DNA from: Helicobacteraceae bacterium
GTDB lineage: Bacteria > Campylobacterota > Campylobacteria > Campylobacterales > Sulfurimonadaceae
Assembly (NCBI GenBank): GCA_015488855.1
Contig: WFMY01000067.1
Location: 1 to 8,056, forward strand
Reading direction: 5' to 3'
Length of the DNA stretch: 8,056 nucleotides
In this document: one piece after another, positions 1 to 6,724 of the stretch
Numbering within the stretch: the stretch's first letter is position 1
Layout: every line of letters begins with the position of its first letter
Position numbers and translations under genes: made by a program
Notes under the pieces: generated by a model
Databases searched by the model: none
Seen by the model: the letters and a program-made list of their open reading frames with translations, nothing else
Told to the model about the DNA's origin: nothing

Positions 1-1300
1 AGACAGATGAATTTACTTTAGCATAAAACTTTTTGCCAACATAAAGCTGTGGTTCACGGTAAGATGAAGGTACATCAAAATAAACCTCTTTACCATCACT
101 AAGATAACCTTGAACCATCTTAGATGCACTCCCATTTTTGAGTAGCTTATCTTCATCGTAAAGCCCTTGCACAATTTTAGTTGGTGAGATATGGGCACTC
201 GCTTGTGTATAAAATTTATCTTTGTCTTTGATAAGTTTTGCAGGGAAAAAACTTTTTCTTACTTCTGAGAGAGTTCCATCTTTTTTATTGACTCTTACAA
301 TATTTGATGCCCTAGAACCATTTTCATTTGTTAAGAAGAAAATCTCTTTTGCATCACTATTGAGCTTTGTAAAAAACTGTGAGGAAGCGATAAGCTCCCC
401 TTTTGCAAGAACCTGAAACTTTGCTAGTGCCTTATACTTTTGAGCATATGTTTCTAAGGAGTCTTCAAAATCAACACCTGTTGCTTTTTTCATACTAGCA
501 TTAGTGAAAAATGGCCAGTACCAATCCTCAGAGTGATATTTAAAATAAGAATCTATAGCATTCAATCCATACTTTTGAGCCATATAAAGGTTATAAAATC
601 CACCTTGTATATAGACTATCTCACCATAAGGAAACTTCAACTTAGTATTATAGACCTCTGATGCTTTTATATTATCAGCTTTTGCTTGCAATATCGTTTG
701 TGCTAAAAATCGTCCACTATAAAGCCTTCCCCCGTTACCATGCCAAGACTCGTTAAGGACAGCATTTCCCTCAAGCATAAAGGAATTTTCCGTGAGATTT
801 GGCAAGGTAAATATTGGAACGATAATCGACCCATTAGCAAATAATTTATGTAACATCCGTGAAACCCAAGAGGCTTTTACATTGTATTGATAATTATGTG
901 CAGTTTCATGATAAAGCAATGTATCGAGCCATGAGATAGATGTAAAATAATCAATTTTACTCGTTCCCCCTACATAGTTTATCTGTCTATTGTTTGGAAA
1001 TTGTGTTGAAAATCCATTTGCGATTTGATTGTGATTTGAGATGAGACCAACTGAGAGTTTTTCATCTAACTTCCACCCGTATAATTTCTCATATTGCCCA
1101 TGGATAGAGGGCTCTACCTTTGCAGCATGTATCGCAAAAGGCAGATTCTCTTTTGTGTAAATAATCTCTACATTGCCCTGCTTTTTTTTATAATATTTGT
1201 TGTCATTTGGAACAACTGCACCGCCCACAGAACCTGATGATGGGATAATAACTCCATAAAGCATTGTAAAACTAAATAATATCCAAAAAAATATCTTCAA
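1..1300 (-). CDS. Exported zinc metallopeptidase-like protein (gluzincin type), 3' end outside window
   Basis: A reading frame with no stop runs 433 codons from a TTG at 1300-1298 off the left edge, so the C-terminus is missing. The start is supported by AAGGA (1313-1309), 8 nt upstream. Residues 1-22 (MKIFFWILFSFTML...) are Lys-started and hydrophobic, as in a signal peptide, so a periplasmic or surface location is likely. The core motif is HETAH at residues 131-135 (zinc ligands H131 and H135, catalytic E132). About 40 residues later comes FMLEGNAVLNES, where E177 (in an 'EG.A' setting typical of MA-clan gluzincins) or E184 would be the third zinc ligand. From about residue 320, short strand-like blocks such as EIFFLTNENGS suggest a TolB/WD40-like beta-propeller, but this is inference. 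It starts 54 bp after hemD, possibly in the same transcript. Substrate unknown. Open frame certain, peptidase class likely, precise family not recognised. Confidence 0.85.
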   Translation of the reverse strand, partial: MKIFFWILFSFTMLYGVIIPSSGSVGGAVVPNDNKYYKKKQGNVEIIYTKENLPFAIHAAKVEPSIHGQYEKLYGWKLDEKLSVGLISNHNQIANGFSTQFPNNRQINYVGGTSKIDYFTSISWLDTLLYHETAHNYQYNVKASWVSRMLHKLFANGSIIVPIFTLPNLTENSFMLEGNAVLNESWHGNGGRLYSGRFLAQTILQAKADNIKASEVYNTKLKFPYGEIVYIQGGFYNLYMAQKYGLNAIDSYFKYHSEDWYWPFFTNASMKKATGVDFEDSLETYAQKYKALAKFQVLAKGELIASSQFFTKLNSDAKEIFFLTNENGSRASNIVRVNKKDGTLSEVRKSFFPAKLIKDKDKFYTQASAHISPTKIVQGLYDEDKLLKNGSASKMVQGYLSDGKEVYFDVPSSYREPQLYVGKKFYAKVNSSV

Positions 1301-1308
1301 TATTTTGA

Positions 1309-1313
1309 TCCTT
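1309..1313 (-). promoter_or_regulatory. Ribosome-binding site deciding the TTG start of the metallopeptidase gene
   Basis: AAGGA on the minus strand ends 8 nt before the TTG at 1300-1298. The next in-frame ATG lies 12 codons later, inside the hydrophobic signal segment, so the TTG is the better start. Confidence 0.55.
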
Positions 1314-1354
1314 TTTTCTTGTTCCCTTTTTTATTTCAACTAAAATAAATAAAA

Positions 1355-1963
1355 TTACAAGGCGATTCTAATACATTCTTCAATAGAACTTTTTTTAGCT
1401 AAAAGATAAGTTTGATTTTTTGGAAGTTGTTTTGCAGTTGTTTTGCCTATCACCACAACTTTAGCATTTTCATGGATAAGGTTATGTGTTAAAAAACATT
1501 TGATCGACGAAGGGGAGGTAAAGATAAGCGTACAGGCTTCGTTACTCAATCTAAAATCTAAAATCTCCTTAGAGCATCGACTCTCATAGACTATAGTCTC
1601 ATCCACTCCAAAACCATCACCCGCTATCTCTTTTGCTCTTAAATAAAGCCATTTTTTTTCTTTTGGATACTGCACGATAATCTCTTTAAGATCACTTCCT
1701 ATCCCACCACCGACCTCAAGTACCTTTCCACCTTTACTCTCATAATATTCTTGCGTAAATTTTGAAATGCACAAGGCTGGGATATGGATATACTTCTCTT
1801 TTTCATAAAAAAGAAGTGCATCTACAGCTTTTTTAGAGGTCAATATAAGATAATCATATTGTGAGAAATCTATCTTTGGCTGAAAAAATTCAAAATCAAG
1901 AGAGTTTATGTGAATAGCATCTGGATGTGAGGTTGCTGAAAAAAGAAAAATTTTATTATTCAT
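1355..1963 (-). CDS. hemD: Uroporphyrinogen-III synthase
   Basis: HemD closes the linear tetrapyrrole hydroxymethylbilane, inverting ring D, to give uroporphyrinogen III, the precursor of haem, sirohaem and cobalamin. The enzyme is cytosolic. The 202-residue protein shows the family's two-lobed layout: LTSKKAV at residues 41-47 in the first domain, then IFTSPSSI (147-154) and VVVIGKTTAKQL (169-180) in the second, with Y126 at the position of a conserved tyrosine. Sequence conservation in this family is generally poor, so identification rests on these blocks and the length. The family is usually 210-260 residues, so this is a short version. The ATG at 1963 has no clear Shine-Dalgarno, but a TATAAT sits 13 nt upstream, implying a very short leader. 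It lies 113 bp after guaA and 54 bp before the metallopeptidase gene, all on the same strand. Confidence 0.88.
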   Translation of the reverse strand: MNNKIFLFSATSHPDAIHINSLDFEFFQPKIDFSQYDYLILTSKKAVDALLFYEKEKYIHIPALCISKFTQEYYESKGGKVLEVGGGIGSDLKEIIVQYPKEKKWLYLRAKEIAGDGFGVDETIVYESRCSKEILDFRLSNEACTLIFTSPSSIKCFLTHNLIHENAKVVVIGKTTAKQLPKNQTYLLAKKSSIEECIRIAL

Positions 1964-1976
1964 AGTTATTTTTTAA

Positions 1977-1982
1977 ATTATA
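1977..1982 (-). promoter_or_regulatory. Candidate -10 box for hemD
   Basis: A perfect TATAAT preceded by a T-rich stretch lies 13 nt before the hemD ATG. Transcription starting about 7 nt after the box would leave a leader of only about 7 nt. No convincing -35 is seen, which is normal for sigma-70 promoters in Campylobacterota. In such AT-rich DNA a chance match is possible. Confidence 0.4.
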
Positions 1983-2005
1983 AAAAGTTTGGTTTAGATT
2001 GTAAT

Positions 2006-2047
2006 TTTTTAGGCTAAAAGATAGTCTATCTATCTTGTGCCTAAAAA
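2006..2047. repeat. Imperfect inverted repeat (hairpin) between guaA and hemD
   Basis: TTTTTAGGC (2006-2014) pairs with GCCTAAAAA (2039-2047), and AAGATAG (2018-2024) pairs with CTATCTT (2030-2036). There is a small internal loop and a 5-nt apical loop. The hairpin lies 29 bp past the guaA stop. It is not a canonical terminator because neither strand has a T-run immediately after the stem. It may still act as a 3'-end stabiliser or weak terminator for guaA. Confidence 0.45.
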
Positions 2048-2076
2048 TTGCAAGATGAGCCAAAATTTTTCGTAAT

Positions 2077-3615
2077 TTATTCCCACTCAATAGTTGCTGG
2101 TGGTTTACTTGATATATCATAAACAACCCTATTTATGCCATCTACTTCATTAATGATTCTTCTTGAGATTCTCTCTAAAAGCTCATGGGGAAGGTGTGCA
2201 AAGGTGGCTGTCATCCCATCAACTGCCTCAACAACTCTGACACAAACAGTATTGTCATAAGTACGATTATCACCCATAACTCCTACTGATTTTACATTAA
2301 GAAGTACAACAAAAGCTTGCCAAGTTTGTGTGTAATATCCACTTGCTTTAAGTTCTTCAAGTAAAATAACATCAGCCTCGCGAAGTAAAGTCAAATCAGC
2401 CACATTCACATCACCCATGATTCTGATAGCTAAACCAGGTCCAGGAAACGGATGACGGTTTATCATACTCTCTGGAAGTCCAAGTTCAAGTCCGATTTTA
2501 CGAACCTCATCTTTAAAAAGTTCCCGCAGTGGCTCTATTAGCTCAAAATCCATCCAATCAGGTAATCCACCAACATTATGATGACTTTTTATAACTTCAG
2601 AAGGTCCATTGACAGAGATGCTTTCGATAACATCTGGATAGAGAGTTCCTTGCGCTAAAAACTTAATACCATCATGTTTCTTCGCTTCTTTTTCAAACTC
2701 CTCTATGAAAGTATGACCGATAATTTTTCTTTTTACTTCAGGGTCTGAGACACCTGCAAGTTTACCAAGAAAATTATCTACTGCATCTACTGTGATAAGT
2801 GGCGTTTTAAGGTTGATTTTGAAAACTTCTTCAACCTGCTCACGCTCACCCTTACGGAGTAAACCATTGTCAACAAAGACAGGAACAAGTTGATCACCGA
2901 TAGCCTCATAAAGCATAGCTGCTACCACTGAACTATCTACACCACCAGAGAGACCACAAAGAACTTTAGCATCACCAACCCTCTCACGGATCATCTTAAT
3001 CTGTTCTTTTAAGAAATGCTCCATCTTCCATTTTTCAGTAACACCACAAATATTTTTTGCAAAATTTCTGAGCATCAGATAACCCTCTTCTGAGTGATTT
3101 ACCTCTGGATGATACTGCATCGCGTAAACACGCTTCTCTTCGTTGGCTATAGCTGCATAAGGTGAGTTTGAAGATGTAGCGATAGGGGAAAAGCCAGTTG
3201 GAAGTTGATCCACCTTATCTGAGTGAGACATCCATACGATGCGATTATCTTCACAATCGGCTAAAAGAGGTGAATCTGTTTCTATCTTCAACTCTGCTTT
3301 ACCATACTCATGGTGTGATGAACGGATAACGCTCCCACCAAAGTCAACAGCAATCCGTTGCATACCGTAACAGATACCCAAAACTGGGATACCCATATTG
3401 TACACCTCTTTATCTACTTCATACGCGTCTTCACTATATACCGATGATGGACCGCCACTCAAGATAAGACCTTGAGGGTTTTTAGCTTCAATATCTTTTG
3501 CAGATGTATGGTAAGGGAGGATTTCACAATATATTTTATCTTCACGAAGTCGTCGTGCTATGAGTTGTGTGTACTGGGAACCGAAGTCTAAAACTATGAT
3601 GCTAACATTTGTCAT
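2077..3615 (-). CDS. guaA: GMP synthase (glutamine-hydrolysing)
   Basis: GuaA converts XMP, ATP and glutamine to GMP in the last step of de novo guanine nucleotide synthesis, in the cytosol. The 512-residue protein is complete and of normal family length. The N-terminal class I glutamine amidotransferase has the oxyanion region LSGGPSSVY (52-60), nucleophile C82 in GICYGMQ, and the rest of the triad, H169 and E171, in QYHPEV. The ATP-pyrophosphatase domain has the PP-loop SGGVDS (223-228). The C-terminal dimerisation domain ends in the hallmark KPPATIEWE. The ATG at 3615 is preceded by AAAGG about 7 nt upstream. It is flanked by the nhaD terminator-like hairpin upstream and hemD downstream, so it probably has its own promoter in the 103-bp gap. 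Nothing looks damaged. Confidence 0.98.
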   Translation of the reverse strand: MTNVSIIVLDFGSQYTQLIARRLREDKIYCEILPYHTSAKDIEAKNPQGLILSGGPSSVYSEDAYEVDKEVYNMGIPVLGICYGMQRIAVDFGGSVIRSSHHEYGKAELKIETDSPLLADCEDNRIVWMSHSDKVDQLPTGFSPIATSSNSPYAAIANEEKRVYAMQYHPEVNHSEEGYLMLRNFAKNICGVTEKWKMEHFLKEQIKMIRERVGDAKVLCGLSGGVDSSVVAAMLYEAIGDQLVPVFVDNGLLRKGEREQVEEVFKINLKTPLITVDAVDNFLGKLAGVSDPEVKRKIIGHTFIEEFEKEAKKHDGIKFLAQGTLYPDVIESISVNGPSEVIKSHHNVGGLPDWMDFELIEPLRELFKDEVRKIGLELGLPESMINRHPFPGPGLAIRIMGDVNVADLTLLREADVILLEELKASGYYTQTWQAFVVLLNVKSVGVMGDNRTYDNTVCVRVVEAVDGMTATFAHLPHELLERISRRIINEVDGINRVVYDISSKPPATIEWE

Positions 3616-3633
3616 GTAAATGCCTTTAAAAAA

Positions 3634-3639
3634 ATAATA
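3634..3639 (-). promoter_or_regulatory. Weak candidate -10 box for guaA
   Basis: TATTAT (5 of 6 to TATAAT) lies in the gap between the nhaD terminator-like hairpin and guaA, 18 nt before the ATG. The implied leader is about 12 nt. Surrounding DNA is almost pure A/T, so specificity is low. The rest of the gap shows nothing clearer. Confidence 0.25.
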
Positions 3640-3658
3640 TTAAGTGTGTAACAATAGC

Positions 3659-3708
3659 AAAAAAAAGATTAAGAACTCACTCCCTTAAACAAAAAATAGG
3701 GAGAAGAG
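3659..3708 (-). terminator. Probable Rho-independent terminator of the nadB-nhaD unit
   Basis: On the minus strand CTCTTCTCCCT (3708-3698) pairs with AGGGAGTGAG (3685-3676): 6 bp, a small internal loop and 3 more bp, around a 12-nt loop. The transcript then runs into a T-rich tract ending in eight Ts (about 3666-3659). It starts 10 bp after the nhaD stop codon, where a terminator is expected. The first Ts are interrupted, so strength is uncertain. Confidence 0.5.
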
Positions 3709-3718
3709 CTAAAGAGAC

Positions 3719-5089
3719 TTAATAAAGACCCATTATTTCAAACTGAACATACCAAATAGTGACAGAAACGACATAGCCAACCAAGATAGTCCATGAATGT
3801 TTCATGTGTGAACCAAAAGTATAGATACCGTGCAGTTTTCCCATAACACCAACACCAGCGGCAGAACCAAAAGAGATGAGGCTACCACCAATACCAGCAG
3901 TCATTGTAACAAGCATCCATTGTGCTAAATCCATATCTGGAGATGATTTTAAGATAGCACTCATAACAGGGACATTATCTACAATCGCTGAGAGGAAACC
4001 TACGCCGATATTTGCTGTGGTCGCACCAAAAGCACCATAAAGCTCATGAACATATTCTAAGAAACCTAAAAAGTGAAGTGCTCCAACAGCTGAGAGGATA
4101 CCAAAGAAGAAAAGTAGCGTATCATTTTCTACCTTTTGCATATTGACATAGATATTAAATGAGTTCTGTCCAGATTTACTTAGATGGATAGCGTAGAGTT
4201 TTAGCACAGCCATACCAAACATCATGCCCCACATAGCTGGAAAATGGAAAAACTGATGCCCTAAAACTGCCATGATGATTGTAATCACACCTAGATAAGC
4301 TACACCCATACCACCATCTAATACTTTTGGTTTTTGTTCACTTGCTGCATCAAAAGGAGGTTGTCCCTTGGGAACACTCATCGCAAGTAAAAAAGCTGTT
4401 ACAAGCCAACCAAAAACAGAAGCTGGGAAAAGGTATAAAAAGTCAACAAACGCACCTTTGTTTGCTGTCCAAGCCATAAGTGTTGTGATATCACCAAAAG
4501 GGGACCATGCACCACCTGCATTTGCTGCTACAACTATGTTGATAGCTCCTGGCACTAAAAATGCAAGATTTTTTTTGTCGATGGTAAAAAGTACCGTTGA
4601 GAGAATCAATGCCGTTGTAAGGTTATCTGCTACGGGAGAGATAAAGAAAGCCAAAAGACCTGTTAACCAAAAAAGTTTTTTATAGGTATAGCCTTTTGAA
4701 ACTAACTTGTATTTCATCAAGTCAAAAACACCTCGTTCAATCAAGGTTTCAATATATGTCATTGCTACAAGTAAAAAGAAAAAGATCTCTGCTATCTCAA
4801 GGATTAGATGTTCTAACTCTTCATGCAACAAGTCTGGATTAAGACCATTGAGTGCATAATAAACCCCTATAAGCATAAACATAAATGTACCAGCAAAAAG
4901 AGCTGGTTTTGCTTTGTTTATCTCATATTTATCTTCTGTTGCAATAAAATAATACGCTAGTACAAATACAGCTAAACTTAACCATCCTACCCATGTGGTA
5001 GCAAGGTTCACTTCTTCCATACCTGTGCCATGCCCTGAGGCAAATGCGACTAGACTTGTTATGCCAAGTAATGACAAAATTTTTAACAT
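3719..5089 (-). CDS. nhaD: NhaD-type Na+/H+ antiporter
   Basis: This is an inner-membrane antiporter that exports Na+ (or Li+) in exchange for protons, giving sodium and pH homeostasis. The 456-residue protein is hydrophobic throughout, with about a dozen membrane segments. NhaD/ion-transporter-superfamily blocks are clear: SPVADNLTTALIL (151-163), NAGGAWSPFGDITTL (190-204), AIVDNVPVMSA (368-378) and SFGSAAGVGVMG (406-417). The acidic residues D155, D200 and D371 sit in the expected membrane loops and are likely ion-binding. The first 20 residues (MLKILSLLGITSLVAFASGH) resemble a cleavable signal peptide, with an AFA motif at 15-17. It follows nadB by only 9 bp, and its Shine-Dalgarno overlaps the nadB stop, so the two are co-transcribed and probably translationally coupled. 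A hairpin with T-rich tail follows. Family call is firm; the ion preference is not visible in sequence. Confidence 0.95.
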   Translation of the reverse strand: MLKILSLLGITSLVAFASGHGTGMEEVNLATTWVGWLSLAVFVLAYYFIATEDKYEINKAKPALFAGTFMFMLIGVYYALNGLNPDLLHEELEHLILEIAEIFFFLLVAMTYIETLIERGVFDLMKYKLVSKGYTYKKLFWLTGLLAFFISPVADNLTTALILSTVLFTIDKKNLAFLVPGAINIVVAANAGGAWSPFGDITTLMAWTANKGAFVDFLYLFPASVFGWLVTAFLLAMSVPKGQPPFDAASEQKPKVLDGGMGVAYLGVITIIMAVLGHQFFHFPAMWGMMFGMAVLKLYAIHLSKSGQNSFNIYVNMQKVENDTLLFFFGILSAVGALHFLGFLEYVHELYGAFGATTANIGVGFLSAIVDNVPVMSAILKSSPDMDLAQWMLVTMTAGIGGSLISFGSAAGVGVMGKLHGIYTFGSHMKHSWTILVGYVVSVTIWYVQFEIMGLY

Positions 5090-5094
5090 TATCT

Positions 5095-5100
5095 CTCCCT
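5095..5100 (-). promoter_or_regulatory. nhaD ribosome-binding site overlapping the nadB stop codon
   Basis: AGGGAG lies 5 nt before the nhaD ATG and shares its first bases with the nadB TAG stop (5101-5099). Ribosomes finishing nadB therefore end on the nhaD initiation site. Confidence 0.7.
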
Positions 5101-6544
5101 AAATTCTTGTGTGTACACCTATAGATTTTTCTCTTTTAATCGCAGCTTCAACTATCTCAAGAGCTGTGAGTAAACGAAATTTCAATAGTCTACCAATTTT
5201 TTCATTTAAAAGAGCATTAATTTGTAATTTTGCCTCATTTAAACCATCTTTTGTTCTGATTATAGAAACATATCTCCACATAATCTCTCTAAGTTTATTT
5301 TTTTTTACCTTATCCTCTTTTAAACTCATTGTCTCATTATCTACTCTAAATTTAAGCATCTGCTTTGCATTATCATGATGAGAATTAGCCGCTATACTTT
5401 TTACGGCTCGCAAAGCAAAAACTAAACCCTCAAGCAAAGAGTTTGACGCAAGTCGGTTTGCTCCATGAACCTTTGTAGATGCTACCTCTCCAACGGCATA
5501 AAGATTTTTTACCCCGATCACCTTAGCATCCAAATCCGTTTTGATACCACCAATGGCATAATGAAAAGCAGGTGAAATCGGTACTCTTTGCCTTGGAACA
5601 TCAAAACCTAAATCTTGTAAATTTTTGTATATATTGGGAAATCGCTTTGTAAAGTATTCAAAATCAAAGTTTTGCATATTGAGATAAATTTTATAGTTTG
5701 TTTTTTGAGAGTATTCAAAAATGCTTCTGCTCACCATATCTCTTGTAGCCAACTCCCCTCGCTCATCATAATCAAACAAAAACCTTCTTCCATACTCATC
5801 CTCGATGGTAGCGCCCTCACCACGAAGAGCCTCAGTTAAAAGTATCTTTTGGGCAAACGCATTGTTAACAAATACTGTTGGATGAAACTGCATCATCTCC
5901 ATCCGCTCAAGCTCTATATCTTTCATAATACAAAGACCTTGTATATCTGCACTGATGGTAGGAGCATTCGTCTGAAACTCAAACAAAGAGCCAACACCTC
6001 CACTCGCAATGATCACATTTTTTGCGTAGATATTTCTTAGTTCTCGATGCTCTAAAACAGTAACACCATAGCATTCACCGTCTTTTATGAGCAGGTCAAC
6101 AACACGAGTATTTCCAAGCATAGGGTGTGGGTTTTGCTCCAGCATAAAGTGATGCATATACCGCCCAGTAGCATCACCACCTGCATGAAGAATTCTGCTG
6201 TTTGAGTGTGCAGCTTCTTTTGTATAGGCAAGAGAGCCATCTTCGTTCGTATCAAACTCAAATCCACGCGCTATAAAATCATCAATCACTTTTTTTGATT
6301 CGTTTGAGAGCACTTTTACAGCCTCTTCATCACAAAGTCCAGCTCCAGCTTCAAGAGTGTCTTTGATATGCAAAGGGATATCCTGTGTATCTTTTGCGAG
6401 AGCTATTCCACCCTGTGCATAAAAACTATTGCATTTAAATGCTTCTCTTTTGTTGATAAGTAAAACTTTTTTATTTTTAGGAATGTTGACAGCAGCATAC
6501 AATCCTGCAAGACCAGTTCCTATTATTATTACATCATATTGCAA
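5099..6544 (-). CDS. nadB: L-aspartate oxidase
   Basis: NadB is a cytosolic FAD enzyme oxidising L-aspartate to iminoaspartate, which NadA condenses with dihydroxyacetone phosphate to quinolinate for NAD. In anaerobes fumarate can be the acceptor. The 481-residue protein has the Rossmann motif GTGLAG (9-14), SFYAQGGIA (40-48), QFHPT (219-223), TEALRGEGA (237-245), TRDMVSRSI (267-275), HYAIGG (328-333) and HGANRLASNSLLEGLVF (360-376). H221, R268, H328 and R364 are the probable dicarboxylate-binding residues by family comparison. It is shorter than the ~540-residue E. coli enzyme. The end (REKSIGVHTRI) departs from the usual ESRG-containing tail. Related fumarate reductase flavoproteins are excluded by length and motifs. 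The start is TTG at 6544: an in-frame TGA lies 7 codons upstream, no in-frame ATG lies between, and MQYDVIIIG fits the family N-terminus. It sits 21 bp after the lipoprotein gene. Confidence 0.95.
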   Translation of the reverse strand: MQYDVIIIGTGLAGLYAAVNIPKNKKVLLINKREAFKCNSFYAQGGIALAKDTQDIPLHIKDTLEAGAGLCDEEAVKVLSNESKKVIDDFIARGFEFDTNEDGSLAYTKEAAHSNSRILHAGGDATGRYMHHFMLEQNPHPMLGNTRVVDLLIKDGECYGVTVLEHRELRNIYAKNVIIASGGVGSLFEFQTNAPTISADIQGLCIMKDIELERMEMMQFHPTVFVNNAFAQKILLTEALRGEGATIEDEYGRRFLFDYDERGELATRDMVSRSIFEYSQKTNYKIYLNMQNFDFEYFTKRFPNIYKNLQDLGFDVPRQRVPISPAFHYAIGGIKTDLDAKVIGVKNLYAVGEVASTKVHGANRLASNSLLEGLVFALRAVKSIAANSHHDNAKQMLKFRVDNETMSLKEDKVKKNKLREIMWRYVSIIRTKDGLNEAKLQINALLNEKIGRLLKFRLLTALEIVEAAIKREKSIGVHTRI

Positions 6545-6565
6545 ATGTTTGTCTTTTTGTATTCA

Positions 6566-6724
6566 TTATTTTTTCTTAAGATGAAACTTTATGTTTGCAT
6601 CACCTTTTGGTGGTTTATCTTCATAGTATGGACTTTTTTTCACACCACAACCAACTATGCTTAATAGAAATATGGCTATAATTATCTTATGAAAAACGCG
6701 TCGCAAATTATTGGTATTATCCAT
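6566..6724 (-). CDS. Small LptM/YifL-like lipoprotein
   Basis: The 52-residue product has a basic N-terminus, a hydrophobic stretch KIIIAIFLLSIVG (13-25) and lipobox IVGC with the lipidated cysteine at residue 26. The mature protein would be only 27 residues, CGVKKSPYYEDKPPKGD followed by a Lys-rich end. The C-G-x-K-x-P-Y-Y pattern resembles the LptM (YifL) / LPAM_2 lipoprotein motif (CGLKGPLY in E. coli). LptM assists maturation of the LptD-LptE LPS translocon; that role here is inference. Gly at +2 favours outer-membrane sorting. The start at 6724 is chosen because GAGGA lies 5 nt upstream; a longer frame to 6778 would add residues before the signal peptide. Its 5' end overlaps the divergent DciA-like gene by 36 bp. 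Its TAA shares one base with an ATG, and nadB follows. Confidence 0.8.
   Translation of the reverse strand: MDNTNNLRRVFHKIIIAIFLLSIVGCGVKKSPYYEDKPPKGDANIKFHLKKK
6677..6682 (+). promoter_or_regulatory. Candidate -10 box for the DciA-like/uvrC unit, implying a leaderless mRNA
   Basis: A perfect TATAAT ends 6 nt before the ATG at 6689, so transcription would begin on or within a base of the start codon. It lies inside codons 15-16 of the divergent lipoprotein gene. A TG two bases upstream resembles an extended -10. No -35 or Shine-Dalgarno is visible. Confidence 0.5.

Noticed and set aside
222..416. Plus-strand open frame of 64 codons
   Set aside because: Lies wholly within the minus-strand metallopeptidase gene. 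Its composition matches an antisense shadow and it has no ribosome-binding site.
1323..1354. A/T inverted repeat (TTTTATTT / AAATAAAA) after hemD as a terminator
   Set aside because: No G-C pairs in the stem and the downstream gene starts within 54 bp; too weak to call.
4368..4685. Plus-strand open frame of 105 codons antisense to nhaD
   Set aside because: NhaD is unmistakable on the other strand. The antisense frame is low-complexity and resembles no family.
5109..5378. Plus-strand open frame of 89 codons antisense to nadB
   Set aside because: Shadow of the nadB coding frame with no initiation signals.
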